Both the position numbers and the translations under genes were made by a program. Below, piece by piece: positions 25,939-37,237 of a stretch of 64,000 nt of DNA. Positions within the stretch are counted from its first letter, which is position 1. Every line of letters starts with the position of its first letter. The stretch lies in the NCBI RefSeq assembly GCF_000244895.1, contig NZ_CM001441.1, positions 5,596,979 to 5,660,978 of the forward strand. Reading direction: 5' to 3'. Under the pieces are notes generated by a model. It worked only from the letters and a program-made list of their open reading frames with translations. It was not told the DNA's origin and searched no databases. The DNA is from Desulfosporosinus youngiae DSM 17734. GTDB taxonomy: Bacteria > Bacillota > Desulfitobacteriia > Desulfitobacteriales > Desulfitobacteriaceae.

Positions 25939-25969
25939 TATATACTATAAAAAGGTTCTAATTCGTCAA
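25939..25969 (-). promoter_or_regulatory. Candidate promoter for the riboswitch-chemoreceptor transcript
   Basis: Minus strand: TTGACG as -35 (25964-25969) with a TATA-rich -10 region (TATAGTATATAA, about 25939-25950) at 14-18 bases spacing; exact -10 uncertain. Confidence 0.35.
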
Positions 25970-26141
25970 TCTAACCTCTTTCATCTGAATATAGCACAAT
26001 AATAGCAAATATTATATATAACTCCTTATAATATGTTAATTTTGTTTAAACTTTGAGCATCTTTTGCACTCCGGCATCTAATTTTTACTTTGAAATAATT
26101 CCAAAAAGTATAACATCCGTACGTTTAAACCAAAACAAACA

Positions 26142-26175
26142 AAGACAGTATTTAACGTTTGTTAATTACTGTCTT
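26142..26175 (-). terminator. Terminator after tRNA-Lys
   Basis: AAGACAGTA (26142-26150) and TACTGTCTT (26167-26175) form a perfect 9-bp stem; on the minus strand followed by TGTTTGTTTT. Confidence 0.6.
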
Positions 26176-26253
26176 CTTGCTGTTACAATTCAATCTAAGA
26201 ACCATCATCAGCCTGTTTGAGGCTGCCGGATTCATGTAAAAATCTCTATAAAA

Positions 26254-26330
26254 TGGTGGGCCATCCGCGACTCGAACGCGGGACACCCTGATTAAAAGTC
26301 AGGTGCTCTAGCCGACTGAGCTAATGGCCC
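26254..26330 (-). tRNA. tRNA-Lys (anticodon TTT)
   Basis: Minus strand cloverleaf: acceptor GGGCCAT/ATGGCCC, anticodon stem CCTGA/TCAGG with loop CTTTTAA (TTT), TTCGAGT T loop, encoded CCA. Confidence 0.95.
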
Positions 26331-26424
26331 AAATTTGTACCACGAGTTAGAATTTTACACGAAGGCATCAATTCTGTCAAGGCTTTTCCCATAAATTTAT
26401 TGAAGATCCTTGATATTGGCCCGT

Positions 26425-27735
<1,311 letters not shown>

Positions 27736-29037
27736 CTAGTCTTCTAATTCCAGCCGTCTAAAGATATCATCCACATGATGTAGGTGATAGTTTAGATCAA
27801 ACAAGCTTTGAATTTCTTCATTCGTCAAATAGTTCAGGACACGAGCATCCTTAGAAACAACCTCTATGAAATCCTGACCTTGCTCCCAGGCTTGAAAAGC
27901 GTTTTGCTGAACCCAGGCATAGGCTTCTTCTCTCATACATCCATGTTCAACGAGGGCCAAAAGTACACGCTGTGACGATGTCAGTCCATAGGTTTTCTGA
28001 AGATTCCTCTTCATTTGATCTTCACGAATTTTTAGTCCCGCAATAACCTTAGTCATCTGGCGAAGCATATGATCTAACAGAATACAGCTGTCCGGAAGTA
28101 TAACCCGTTCCACAGAAGAATGTGTCATATCCCGTTCATGCCACAGGGCAATGTTCTCCATTGCCGCTAACGCATTACCCCTTAGCAGCCTGGACATTCC
28201 GGCCACTTGCTCGCAAATGATGGGATTACGTTTGTGGGGCATGGCAGAGGAACCCTTTTGACCCGTCGCAAAGGGTTCCTCTACTTCAAGAATATCTGTC
28301 CGTTGTAAATTGCGGATCTCGGTTGAGATCTTTTCGACAGAACCGCCGATTAGTGCCAGAGTAGTAACAAAATGGGCATGTCTGTCCCTTTGTAATATTT
28401 GATTGCTAACCAAAGCAGTCTCTAAACCCAAATGTTTACAAACCGCCTCTTCTACCTCAGGCGAAACATTGGCATAGGTTCCCACAGCACCTGAGATCTT
28501 TCCGGCGCTTACAGAAAGGATTGCATGATCAAGACGCTCGATTTGACGATCAATCTCGGCAATCCAAAGGGCCAGCTTCAAGCCGAAGGTTAGCGGTTCG
28601 GCATGAATACCATGGGTCCGTCCGACCATCACCGTATATTTGCTTTCTAAAGCTCGTTTAACTAAAGCACCCCGAAGTTCTGTTAAGTCCTCTTTCAGCA
28701 GTCGTCCCGAATCTCGCAAGACCAGGCTTAAGGCAGTATCTTTAACATCTGAAGACGTCAACCCGAGATGCAGGTATTTTCCGGATTCCCCGATCTCTTC
28801 TACAACTGCCTGCAAAAAAGCGATCAGATCATGACGTACTACAGCTTCAATTTCTAAAACCCGTTTGGGATTAACCTTTGCCTTCGTGCGGATTTCCTCC
28901 ATGGCCTCCCGGGGAATTTCCCCTCGCTTCGCCATAACCTCAGCAACTGCCAGTTCAACCTCTAACCAGCGTTCATATTCATATCCATCCTGCCATAACT
29001 GTCCCATTTCCGGATGAGTGTATCGATCGAGCAACAA
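27736..29037 (-). CDS. purB: Adenylosuccinate lyase
   Basis: 433 residues of the fumarase/aspartase superfamily; cleaves adenylosuccinate to AMP and SAICAR to AICAR. Active-site patterns: GRTHGIHAEPLTFG (about 140), catalytic signature GSSAMPHKRNP (about 263) and the C-terminal helical bundle. TTG start at 29037 with GGGGGCGAAGG directly upstream; a second TTG codon follows immediately. It is the usual upstream partner of purA; the two form a short purine operon. Confidence 0.97.
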   Translation of the reverse strand: MLLDRYTHPEMGQLWQDGYEYERWLEVELAVAEVMAKRGEIPREAMEEIRTKAKVNPKRVLEIEAVVRHDLIAFLQAVVEEIGESGKYLHLGLTSSDVKDTALSLVLRDSGRLLKEDLTELRGALVKRALESKYTVMVGRTHGIHAEPLTFGLKLALWIAEIDRQIERLDHAILSVSAGKISGAVGTYANVSPEVEEAVCKHLGLETALVSNQILQRDRHAHFVTTLALIGGSVEKISTEIRNLQRTDILEVEEPFATGQKGSSAMPHKRNPIICEQVAGMSRLLRGNALAAMENIALWHERDMTHSSVERVILPDSCILLDHMLRQMTKVIAGLKIREDQMKRNLQKTYGLTSSQRVLLALVEHGCMREEAYAWVQQNAFQAWEQGQDFIEVVSKDARVLNYLTNEEIQSLFDLNYHLHHVDDIFRRLELED

Positions 29038-29153
29038 CCTTCGCCCCCAATCAAATCTTGGCCTATTATAATAATTCTTATTATCTTCCGCAAAGGAGTG
29101 TAAAATACTACTTCATATTGCCTCATAAATTTTCTTCAAGATCAGCTTCGAAT

Positions 29154-30584
29154 TTATACGCCGCTTTCTGGTGATATCTTACTCACAATATCCCGGGCTA
29201 CCACAATCCCCGTCGCTGATGCCTGCATCAAGCCCCGGGTGATCCCGGCTCCATCACCGATGGTATACAGCCTGGCGATCTCTGTTTCAAAGTTCGGTTT
29301 AACTTTTACTTTAGAGGAGTAAAATTTAACCTCAACTCCATATAGTAATGTGTTTTTCGAATACATGCCGGGCGCAATTTTATCGAAGGCTTTCAGAGTC
29401 TCGATAAGGGAGGTCAAATACCGCTCAGGAAGTACATAACTGAGGTCTCCCGGAACTGCCGACAGAAGTGTGGGAATGGTCGTCGATTGGCGCAAACGGG
29501 CTTCAGTTGTCCGTCTTCCCTGGAGAAGATCGCCAAGACGCTGAACCATTACCCCGCCGCCGGTTAACATGTTCGCCAGCCGGGCGATATATCGTCCGTA
29601 TTCGATCGGTTGATTAAAGGGTTCTGTAAAGCGAGTTGATACTAATAAAGCGAAATTCGTATTTTTGGTCTTCTTGGCAGCATCGGCGTAACTATGCCCA
29701 TTTACAACAGCGATATCCCCATCGTAGTGTTCCTCTGAGACCACCCCGCCTGGGTTTACACAGAAACTCCGTGTTTTCAGATCATAGGTATCCGAATAAT
29801 AGACCAGTTTTGGTTCATAAAGCTCGCGGGTTAAATGATCCAGGATAGAGTTCGGAACCTCGACACGCACGCCGATATCGATCTCGTTATTTTCTGTGAC
29901 AACACCTAAGCGAACCGTTTGATCTGCCAGCCAATTGGCTCCTCCCCGTCCGGGAGCGGCAACAACATAACGTGCAAACACTTCATCAAGTTCTTGCTTT
30001 CCCCTTCGCTGAATGGTCGCCCCTATAGCTCCTTCAGAGTCGGCTAAGATTTCCTTGACCTCTGCCAGTTCCCAAAAAACCGTCTTCGTCTTTTGCATAA
30101 GATATTCATACATGCCTTTTAACACGTCATAAGCCAGCTCTGTGCCCAAATGCCGCACAGGGCAATGAATTAAGGCAATCTGATGACGGGATGCCTCATA
30201 TTCAAGCTCTTCTACCCGCCGGTTGTCTAAACCATACACAGTTTCCTGAGCCCCAAACTGCCGGTATATTGAATCCGCATAATTAATCAGCTCTTGAGCT
30301 TGTTCTTCTCTCATATATTCAACTAAACGTCCGCCCACAGCAGGACTCAAAGAGAGCTTTCCGTCACTGAAGGCCCCTGCACCTGACCATCCCCTGGTAA
30401 TAGCACAGGGATTGCATCCCGCGCAAACTCCCGTCGTACGGGCAGGACACTTTCTCTTCTCTATGCTTCGGCCGCTATCCACAATAAGAATTTTAAGATC
30501 CTTATGGTGTTTTGATAACTCTAAAGCCGTAAATATTCCGGCCGGACCGGCTCCAATGATTAATACATCCACATTGTGTTTCAA
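29154..30584 (-). CDS. FAD-dependent dehydrogenase, COG2509-type
   Basis: Roughly 476 residues from the chosen start. The N-terminal FAD-binding GIGAGPAG-type dinucleotide fold reads IIGAGPAGIFTALEL; a family hallmark is the CPARTTGVCAGCNPC cluster (two CxxC-like pairs), after which WSGAGAFSDGKLSL follows. The C-terminal FAD signature is YTIGDGAGITRGLMQA. Substrate unknown; homologs are widespread uncharacterised flavoproteins. TTG at 30584 is chosen because GGGAGGGG lies 6 bases upstream; the open frame reaches 30641 but the extra 19 residues are not family-like. A single gene between purB and dnaB. Confidence 0.85.
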   Translation of the reverse strand: MKHNVDVLIIGAGPAGIFTALELSKHHKDLKILIVDSGRSIEKRKCPARTTGVCAGCNPCAITRGWSGAGAFSDGKLSLSPAVGGRLVEYMREEQAQELINYADSIYRQFGAQETVYGLDNRRVEELEYEASRHQIALIHCPVRHLGTELAYDVLKGMYEYLMQKTKTVFWELAEVKEILADSEGAIGATIQRRGKQELDEVFARYVVAAPGRGGANWLADQTVRLGVVTENNEIDIGVRVEVPNSILDHLTRELYEPKLVYYSDTYDLKTRSFCVNPGGVVSEEHYDGDIAVVNGHSYADAAKKTKNTNFALLVSTRFTEPFNQPIEYGRYIARLANMLTGGGVMVQRLGDLLQGRRTTEARLRQSTTIPTLLSAVPGDLSYVLPERYLTSLIETLKAFDKIAPGMYSKNTLLYGVEVKFYSSKVKVKPNFETEIARLYTIGDGAGITRGLMQASATGIVVARDIVSKISPESGV

Positions 30585-30775
30585 TTGTTTCCCCTCCCAG
30601 AGCCGTTTTAATTCCAAAATGACAAAGAACCCCAATCGCAAACAATTTCATCTTAACAATCCTAATCCTCATTGTCAATCCAATAACCGAACATTTCCTT
30701 TAAAAATACAAAAAACATTCGACAATACAACATTCCTTATAAATCCTCTTGAGGAACAAGCCCTTAGCCTTAGAC

Positions 30776-30810
30776 ACAAAAATCCCCCGCCCGAATTGGC
30801 AAGGGGAATT
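30776..30810 (-). terminator. Terminator of dnaB
   Basis: On the minus strand AATTCCCC pairs with GGGGGATT (8 bp, one G-T) across a 14-base loop, then TTTTG; plus-strand positions 30781-30788 and 30803-30810. Confidence 0.6.
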
Positions 30811-30812
30811 CT

Positions 30813-32147
30813 TTAAGCCATCTGATGCTGCCGGTCCAAATTCACAAACTTAGTAAACTCTTTGAGAAAACCCAATTCAACGGTTCCTACCGGACCGTTG
30901 CGGTGTTTGGCAATAATCAATTCAGCGATACCTTTTTTCTCAGACTCAGAATGATAATATTCATCCCGGTAAATAAACGAAATCACGTCCGCATCCGCTT
31001 CAATAGCTCCCGATTCTAATAAATCCGACATAATAGGCCGTTTATCCTGGCGCTGTTCAACTCCCCGATTAAGCTGAGACAAGGCAATGACCGGAACTTT
31101 AAGTTCGCGGGCAATCCCCTTAAGAGTTCTGGAGATTTGAGCAACTTCCTGCTGGCGGCTTTCGGACTTTTTCCCCACTGACAATAGTTGAAGATAGTCA
31201 ATAATAATCAGCCCCAAATCATGCTCCGACTTTAATCTTCGCGCCTTCGACCGAAGCTCGGCCAAGGTGATTCCTACGGTATCATCAATAAAGATCGGGG
31301 CATCCGAGAGAGGCCCCACTGCCCGCGTCAGCTTCGGCCAATCTGTATCCAGCAAATCACCCGTCCTTACACGCTGCTGATCAACTAAGGCCTCCCCGCA
31401 AAGCATTCGCTGCACCAACTGTTCTTTGGACATTTCCAAGCTGAAAATTGCCACAGCAACCTTGGCCCGAACCGCTGCATTTTGAGCCATATTTAAAACA
31501 AGTGCGGTTTTTCCCATAGAAGGCCGTGCTGCTATGATCACCAGATCCGAAGGCTGCCAGCCCGCTGTCATACGATCCAGGTCTGTAAAAAACGTAGGAA
31601 CACCCGTCAGATTTCCTTTATTAGCATAGAGGTACTCTATCTTTTCAAACGTGTCCAGCAGAACGTCACGAATAGCGCTAAATCCATCTTTAACACGCTG
31701 CCGGGAAAGATCCAGAATAAGTTTTTCAGCTTCCTCCAGGAGGCTCCGTGCTTCTTCTCCAGGCTCATATCCTCGTTCTAAAATACTGCTGGTTGCCCGA
31801 ATGAGCTGACGCAGGAGGGCCTTTTCCGAGACTATCCTTGCGTAATACTCTACATTAGCCGCAGAAGGGACGGAACGGGCAATCTCGGAGATTGCCGCTA
31901 TTCCGCCCACTTGTTCCAGGCGTCCCTGCCGGCGTAAAACTTCCGCAACACTAACTAAGTCTACCGGATCCCCTTTTTCAAAGAGCTCTTGAACAGCGCT
32001 GAAAATCAAACGATGATTATCTCTATAAAAGTCCTCCGGCTGAAGCATCTCAAAGACAGAACTTCCAATCTCCGGTTCGAGCATCATCGCACCTAAGACC
32101 GCCTGTTCGGCCTCTAAATTCTGGGGCGGAACTTTTATGAGTTCCAT
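30813..32147 (-). CDS. dnaB: Replicative DNA helicase
   Basis: 444 residues. N-terminal DnaB domain with PPQNLEAEQAVLGAMM (about 6-21), linker helix, then the RecA-like hexameric ATPase: Walker A ARPSMGKTALVLNMAQ (about 208), Walker B IIIDYLQLL (about 302), and the H4 motif LSQLNRGVEQRQDKRPIMSD (about 357). ATP-driven 5'-3' helicase, the heart of the replisome. Tandem with lonC downstream on the same strand in this order: lonC, dnaB. Start ATG at 32147, with AGGAGAG. Confidence 0.97.
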   Translation of the reverse strand: MELIKVPPQNLEAEQAVLGAMMLEPEIGSSVFEMLQPEDFYRDNHRLIFSAVQELFEKGDPVDLVSVAEVLRRQGRLEQVGGIAAISEIARSVPSAANVEYYARIVSEKALLRQLIRATSSILERGYEPGEEARSLLEEAEKLILDLSRQRVKDGFSAIRDVLLDTFEKIEYLYANKGNLTGVPTFFTDLDRMTAGWQPSDLVIIAARPSMGKTALVLNMAQNAAVRAKVAVAIFSLEMSKEQLVQRMLCGEALVDQQRVRTGDLLDTDWPKLTRAVGPLSDAPIFIDDTVGITLAELRSKARRLKSEHDLGLIIIDYLQLLSVGKKSESRQQEVAQISRTLKGIARELKVPVIALSQLNRGVEQRQDKRPIMSDLLESGAIEADADVISFIYRDEYYHSESEKKGIAELIIAKHRNGPVGTVELGFLKEFTKFVNLDRQHQMA

Positions 32148-32194
32148 ATCTTCTCTCCTCCGAACCTACTCATTCTATCCTCTTGAAATTACTC

Positions 32195-34102
32195 TCAGAC
32201 ATCAAAAACGTGGCTCATAGCCTCTTCAATGGTACTGACTGCCACCACTTCAATACCTTGCAAACTCTGGGGTACATCCGCCATATTTTCAAGGGGAATC
32301 AAAACCTTACGAACTTCAACCTGCTTAGCCCCGAAAATCTTTTCGTAAATACCCCCCACCGGCTTAACCTTTCCTTGAATAGAAATCTCCCCGGTCACAG
32401 CTACATCTTGCCGGAGCGGCTGCTTTTTCAAGGCACTGTATATAGCCAGGGTGGTTGCCAGCCCTGCTGAAGGACCATCGATTTTTCCTCCGCCGATGAC
32501 ATTAACATGAACATCATAATTGCGTAAATCCTCCCCGGTCAGCGCACGGATCACAGCGGCAGCATTGAAGACAGCATCCCTTGCCATACTTCCCGCCGTT
32601 TCATTAAAGCGAATGGTTCCTTTACCATTCTGGCCGGGAAAGGTAATTGCCTCAATCTCTAAAACCGAACCCAAAAATCCGGACACTCCCAAGCCCAAAA
32701 CTCTGCCAACTTCCAGATTGCTTTGGACCTTGCGAAAAATAAAAGGAGTAAGCCGGGCGGAGCGCAGGACTTCATAAACATCCTCACACGTCACTCGAAC
32801 TTCCTCTTGATCAGGGTTCCGATACCTGGCCAGGCCGTAGGCATCCGTCAGAATACTATTAGCCTTCCGTCCTTCAATCACATATTCACTGATAATTTCC
32901 GGGACATTATCATCCAGCCTTACTCCCAGCTTCTGACCGGCCTGACGTATAATGTGCTGAACATCCTTAGGTTCCAGAGGAACAAAGAACACCTCAGAGC
33001 AGCGGGAACGCAGGGCCGGATTAAGCTCAGCAGGATCTCTCGTTGTCGCCCCAATCAGAACAAAATCAGCTGGAGCGCCCTCATCAAAAAGTTTCTTAAT
33101 CCACTGAGGCACCTGTCCATTACTGGGATCATAATATGAAGAATCAAAAAATGCCCGCTTATCTTCAAGCACTTTAAGCAGTTTATTTTGCAGTAAGGGG
33201 TCCATTTCTCCGATTTCATCGATAAAAAGGATACCTCCGTGAGCATCACTCACCAGACCCATTTTGGGTTCCGGTATGCCCGTATCCGCTAAGTCATGCT
33301 TTGCCCCTTGATAGATGGGATCATGGACCGAACCCAAGAGCGGGTTTGTTACATCCCGGGGATCCCATCTTAAGGTCGTTCCATCCACTTCGATAAAAGG
33401 AGCGTTTTTCGTAAAAGGAGAACAGGGGAGGTTCTTAACCATTTCTAAGGCAACCCTGGCTGCCGAGGTCTTCCCCACCCCCGGCGGACCATAAATCAAT
33501 ATATGCTGGGGATAAGGTGTCGCCAATTTAGCTAATAAGGCTTGCACAGCATTTTCCTGCCCTGCGATTTCTTCCACTGTCCGGGGACGTAAAACATCAA
33601 AGGCAGAACGTTTGAGTGAGATCGTATTCATCTTCTCGAGAACGGCTAACTTTTTGAGTGTTTGAGCGTTTTCCGGTCCCGCCGTTTCTTTGAGCACATT
33701 CAGTTTTATCTCTTTAACATAATCTTCATGCCGCTCCTGTATCTTCTTGGAAACAACACGCTCCAGCCGCTCTTCAACTGCACGCCGGGCGATAATATCG
33801 GCAATTTGCTCCTCGATTTCCTCTAATAACCGGGGAATCTCCTGCATCGTCGGCAGCGTTTGATCCGTCGGATCATCAGCGACTATTTTGCGTAATCCCG
33901 CAACACGTTCGGCAAGCTCACCGGAACGCATAAGCTTTAAGGCTTCTAACCGGCTGGCCTTAAGCACCAGCTTATCTGTGCCATAATAATTGGAAAGCAG
34001 AACATACAGAGCTTCTACTTCCCGACTCAATTCTTCCTCATCATGCAGACGATCACCGTGGAGATTTGTCTGATTTAACCATTTTGTCAAAATCCCTTTC
34101 AT
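32195..34102 (-). CDS. lonC: ATP-dependent Lon-type protease, LonC/LonB-like
   Basis: 635 residues of the LonC type, with no extended N-terminal substrate domain but a helical N-terminus (about 1-150), AAA+ module (Walker A GPPGVGKTS at about 208; Walker B ILFIDEIGEM), and the Lon protease domain with catalytic Ser in GGGKIDGPSAGLATTLAIYS (about 562) and catalytic Lys in TGEISIQGKVKPVGG (about 589). In characterised family members this type degrades unfolded substrates. ATG at 34102, GAGG-like box. Its end is about 47 bases before dnaB. Confidence 0.92.
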   Translation of the reverse strand: MKGILTKWLNQTNLHGDRLHDEEELSREVEALYVLLSNYYGTDKLVLKASRLEALKLMRSGELAERVAGLRKIVADDPTDQTLPTMQEIPRLLEEIEEQIADIIARRAVEERLERVVSKKIQERHEDYVKEIKLNVLKETAGPENAQTLKKLAVLEKMNTISLKRSAFDVLRPRTVEEIAGQENAVQALLAKLATPYPQHILIYGPPGVGKTSAARVALEMVKNLPCSPFTKNAPFIEVDGTTLRWDPRDVTNPLLGSVHDPIYQGAKHDLADTGIPEPKMGLVSDAHGGILFIDEIGEMDPLLQNKLLKVLEDKRAFFDSSYYDPSNGQVPQWIKKLFDEGAPADFVLIGATTRDPAELNPALRSRCSEVFFVPLEPKDVQHIIRQAGQKLGVRLDDNVPEIISEYVIEGRKANSILTDAYGLARYRNPDQEEVRVTCEDVYEVLRSARLTPFIFRKVQSNLEVGRVLGLGVSGFLGSVLEIEAITFPGQNGKGTIRFNETAGSMARDAVFNAAAVIRALTGEDLRNYDVHVNVIGGGKIDGPSAGLATTLAIYSALKKQPLRQDVAVTGEISIQGKVKPVGGIYEKIFGAKQVEVRKVLIPLENMADVPQSLQGIEVVAVSTIEEAMSHVFDV

Positions 34103-34162
34103 CAGGGAACCCCTTTCACGAGAACAGATTACTGATAGTTCCGGTTCAATTATTCTTAAGCT

Positions 34163-34612
34163 TTATGATAAAGCACTGACATGTACCCGAAGCTTAGCTG
34201 TTACATCAGGATGAATCTTGACATTAACTTCATAACTGCCCAGGGCTTTAATCGGTTCTTTTAAATCTAACTTCCGTTTATCGACCACAACCCCATGCTG
34301 TTTATTTAAGGCATCAGCAATTTCCTTACTCGTCACAGAACCAAACAAGCGTCCGCCTTCACCTGTTTTCGTTTTTACTTCGATCTGAAAAGCATTAAGT
34401 TTATTACCCAGCTGAACAGCATCCTCTTTTTCCTTTGCTTTGCGTCTCTCTTCCACTGCTTTCTTATGGGAAATATCTTGAATATTGCCGGTTGTCGCTT
34501 CAATAGCTAACTTCTTAGGAAAAAGAAAGTTTCTTGCAAATCCATCTGCAACCTCTAAAATCTGTCCTTTTTTGCCGGTTCCTTTCACATCCGCTTGAAG
34601 AATAACTTTCAT
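34163..34612 (-). CDS. rplI: 50S ribosomal protein L9
   Basis: 149 residues, exactly L9-like: N-terminal [18 protein letters not shown] and [16 protein letters not shown], a long central helix of charged residues, and a C-terminal domain with [16 protein letters not shown]. Binds 23S rRNA near the L1 stalk. ATG 34612 with GGGAGGA box. Confidence 0.97.
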   Translation of the reverse strand: MKVILQADVKGTGKKGQILEVADGFARNFLFPKKLAIEATTGNIQDISHKKAVEERRKAKEKEDAVQLGNKLNAFQIEVKTKTGEGGRLFGSVTSKEIADALNKQHGVVVDKRKLDLKEPIKALGSYEVNVKIHPDVTAKLRVHVSALS

Positions 34613-34626
34613 GCATAATTCCTCCC

Positions 34627-35568
34627 TTACGATTCTTCCGGCAGACGCCGGAAATTCATGACTAAATCAAATAGGCCAAACATTGTAATGCTGACAATAC
34701 TAAACATGAAATATATAAAATTAACTATTATTAACGTCCATTTAAGCAACCGGGGTATTTTTGGGGATTTTAATAAATAGAGATACGCAGAAACCCCCAG
34801 GACCAGGGTTATAGGCCCATAAACAACCATAAGATTTATTCCCAGTCCATATATAACAGGCCAGGAAAAGTAATCCCCCAGAAGATAGCCGGCGATTCCC
34901 AAAACAGCACCCCAAACTGCGTACCAAGGCAGACGCCAATGGGTAAACGGAACCCATTCGCTGCGTTTAAACCAACGCCTCATAATATAGAAAACAAACC
35001 CAAACGCAATTATGGAAATAATCGCAGCAATTCCAGGAATGACCAAAGCATAAATTTGGATTAATTGATGCAGTAAATCCCGGATCTGGCTCTCATCGAC
35101 TCCTTGCTGCTGCATCATTTCCAACAACCCTGAAGCGTGGTATTGCTGAACAGTCGCATCGATCATGGTATTCATAGTATTAGCATCAATTCCTTGTGCT
35201 ACAAAGGCAAGAATGGGTATCGTTCCTAAAACTCCCGCCAAAACAGCACCCCAAAAAAAGATGACACGAGCCGGCCAATCCTTCTGCCATCCATAAACCC
35301 CCAGGAGCCCTGCCAAGGGTACATAGCTCAGATAGTTAAGGGCATCCGCCCCCAAAACAACCAAAGCCAAACTATAGCCGCCCACTAGGAAAAGAGCGGA
35401 TTTGAACACTCCCCTGAGACGACCTACCATAAACACAGCTAATAATAAAAGGACTTCCCAAAAAAATCCCCAAGTTCCCATTGCGATGCCTACCCAAGGG
35501 AAGGTCAATAGAACCGCTCTCGCCAAGTAATCCTGTGCTAATTCATCACTTATAAACATCGTTTCCAA
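34627..35568 (-). CDS. yybS: YybS-family membrane protein (DUF2232)
   Basis: 313 residues with about eight hydrophobic segments; the family (DUF2232, YybS) is a conserved polytopic membrane protein found immediately upstream of rplI in many Firmicutes, function unknown. Here it lies 14 bases from rplI in the same operon direction. The N-terminus ([21 protein letters not shown]) and a central HSGL-like loop between two pairs of membrane helices fit the family. The ATG used may be 35562 or the TTG-like start at 35568. Confidence 0.8.
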   Translation of the reverse strand: METMFISDELAQDYLARAVLLTFPWVGIAMGTWGFFWEVLLLLAVFMVGRLRGVFKSALFLVGGYSLALVVLGADALNYLSYVPLAGLLGVYGWQKDWPARVIFFWGAVLAGVLGTIPILAFVAQGIDANTMNTMIDATVQQYHASGLLEMMQQQGVDESQIRDLLHQLIQIYALVIPGIAAIISIIAFGFVFYIMRRWFKRSEWVPFTHWRLPWYAVWGAVLGIAGYLLGDYFSWPVIYGLGINLMVVYGPITLVLGVSAYLYLLKSPKIPRLLKWTLIIVNFIYFMFSIVSITMFGLFDLVMNFRRLPEES

Positions 35569-35583
35569 CTTTCTCCTATGAGG

Positions 35584-35874
35584 TTAGTCTTCCGGGGCAA
35601 GATAGCTTAATAACAAGCTGAAATCTCCCCAGTGCTCTTCAAGCTTCATCTCATCCGTGCTTTTTAAACCGTCCAATCGCTGCAGAAGCATGCGGTCAAG
35701 CCGTGAAAAGTCAAAGCCCAATCGTCTTGCCAACAAATAGCTCATTCCTACTAAGTCTGCCAAACCTTGTATCATTTCATCCTCAGAACCACTCAGAATT
35801 CCATGCTGAACAAGCCACTGTGCCTGAATTAGATTTACCTTTAGTTCATCAATCGCTTTTAAGCCTTTTACCAC
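35584..35874 (-). CDS. MazG-like protein
   Basis: 96 residues of the short MazG-like type (all-helical nucleotide pyrophosphohydrolase relatives), with the helix pattern LKAIDELKVNLIQAQWLVQHG and EDEMIQGLADLVGMSYLLARRL. The usual ExxE metal-binding residues are only partly recognisable, so enzymatic activity is uncertain. GTG 35874 is the start in the frame, but the ribosome site GGAGGGG is 6 bases upstream of an in-frame CTG at 35892 (reading LDIEVDVVKGL); that CTG may be the true, rare start. It sits between yybS and rpsR. Confidence 0.7.
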   Translation of the reverse strand: MVKGLKAIDELKVNLIQAQWLVQHGILSGSEDEMIQGLADLVGMSYLLARRLGFDFSRLDRMLLQRLDGLKSTDEMKLEEHWGDFSLLLSYLAPED

Positions 35875-36109
35875 ATCAACTTCAATATCCAGGGCCGCCC
35901 CCTCCTAACCTCGATCCACTTCTTCAATAAAAGCCTTCCCTAACGATATATTACCCGGCGGCAAAGCAGACTTCCCTGCCAACTAAGAGATAAACTATGC
36001 CCATCCAATACAATTCGTGATAAACCTATAAATCTCCTGCACCTTTGTCCAATGAAAATTTAACCAGAGTCAAAATGGCTTATGAGGAGGGCCTGATTAT
36101 AAAATAGAA

Positions 36110-36131
36110 AAGGGGAGCTCTCGCTCCCTTT
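36110..36131 (-). terminator. Terminator of the rpsF-ssb-rpsR operon
   Basis: GGGAGC (36113-36118), TCTC loop, GCTCCC (36123-36128), flanked by A/T runs on both sides, so it may stop transcription in both directions. Confidence 0.7.
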
Positions 36132-36134
36132 TTT

Positions 36135-36365
36135 CTACTCTACACTATATGGCAATAAGGCAATACTGCGAGCCCGTTTGATAGCCAAGGTTACTTGGCG
36201 CTGATGCATCGCACAGTTTCCGGAAATACGACGTGGCAATATTTTGCCGCGATCAGTAACATACTTACGTACTTTATGTGTCTCTTTGTAATCCATAGAC
36301 TCAACTTTGTCTACACAAAAGCTGCATACCCTCTTACGTGGGCGACGTCCGCGTTCACGTTTCAT
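36135..36365 (-). CDS. rpsR: 30S ribosomal protein S18
   Basis: 76 residues. Signature [16 protein letters not shown] (with a Cys pair, CSFC) and the core [20 protein letters not shown], then [20 protein letters not shown]. Binds S6 in the 30S platform. ATG 36365 with AGGGGAG box. Third gene of rpsF-ssb-rpsR. A zinc-type C(+) version is likely: two or more Cys are retained. Confidence 0.97.
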   Translation of the reverse strand: MKRERGRRPRKRVCSFCVDKVESMDYKETHKVRKYVTDRGKILPRRISGNCAMHQRQVTLAIKRARSIALLPYSVE

Positions 36366-36386
36366 ACTAATTCTCCCCTTCCCCTA

Positions 36387-36797
36387 CTAGAATGGGATGT
36401 CATCATCCAAATTTACTTCATGTCCAAACGAGCTGTTTCCGCCCAGAGATCTTGAATCCGTACTCCCGCCCCCACTGTCTTTCGGACTTAAGAAGCGGAC
36501 ATCTTCAGCAATGACCTCGGTGACCCAGCGTTTTTGACCGTCTTGTCCGGTATACGATCGGACTTGAATCCGCCCATCCGCGGCTGCCAGTTTTCCCTTA
36601 GCCAAATAATTGGCACAGAGTTCAGCAAGCTGCCGATAGACTACACAATTGATGAAGTCGGTCTCTCTTTCCCCTTGTGCATTTTTATAATTGCGGTCCA
36701 CCGCTAATGTAAAATTAGCGACTGCTACACCTGTGGGTGTATAGCGCAATTCGGGGTCTTTCGTCAAACGGCCAATTAAAACGACACGATTTAACAT
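36387..36797 (-). CDS. ssb: Single-stranded DNA-binding protein
   Basis: 136 residues: OB-fold N-terminus [21 protein letters not shown], conserved ANFTLAVDR and [19 protein letters not shown], a serine/glycine-rich tail and the acidic C-terminal tip DDDIPF that recruits partner proteins. Ordinary length is a little longer (150-175) because of a short linker here. Located between rpsF and rpsR, the standard position. Confidence 0.97.
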   Translation of the reverse strand: MLNRVVLIGRLTKDPELRYTPTGVAVANFTLAVDRNYKNAQGERETDFINCVVYRQLAELCANYLAKGKLAAADGRIQVRSYTGQDGQKRWVTEVIAEDVRFLSPKDSGGGSTDSRSLGGNSSFGHEVNLDDDIPF

Positions 36798-36815
36798 ATG
36801 CGCCCCTCCGTCCTC

Positions 36816-37103
36816 TTAGTCATCTTTTCTAACTGTTAGGAAACGGATTACATCATCGGAGATTTTCATAACCCGCTCAATTTCCTGAGATGTACGGCCT
36901 TCACCTTCAAAGTTCATAAGGATATATTGGCCTTCTCTATAATCTTTGATTTCATAGGCTAACCGGCGTTTTCCCCACTTTTCTACCGTTAGGTTTGCTC
37001 CGCCATTAGCGGCTACAAGCCCTCCTAAACGGTCAACAAGTGCTGTGGTTGCCTCCTCATCCAGATCTGGCCGGATGATATAGAGTATTTCGTACGCTTT
37101 CAT
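36816..37103 (-). CDS. rpsF: 30S ribosomal protein S6
   Basis: 95 residues with the S6 pattern: N-terminal MKAYEILYIIRPDLDEEATT, KWGKRRLAYEIKDYREGQYILMNF and the basic C-terminal end of the last helix DDVIRFLTVRKDD. First gene of the rpsF-ssb-rpsR operon; ATG 37103 with GGGGAGG-like box. Confidence 0.96.
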   Translation of the reverse strand: MKAYEILYIIRPDLDEEATTALVDRLGGLVAANGGANLTVEKWGKRRLAYEIKDYREGQYILMNFEGEGRTSQEIERVMKISDDVIRFLTVRKDD

Positions 37104-37237
37104 ATTTGCACCTCCCCCCGGACTAGCGGCCCCGTTTTACGGAGCAGGGATATATTTAGACTACCAAGCAGAAATTATACCATTTAATTACCTTAAAAGC
37201 AACTTATTTATCTAAAACAGGCCAAATTAAGCCCGAG

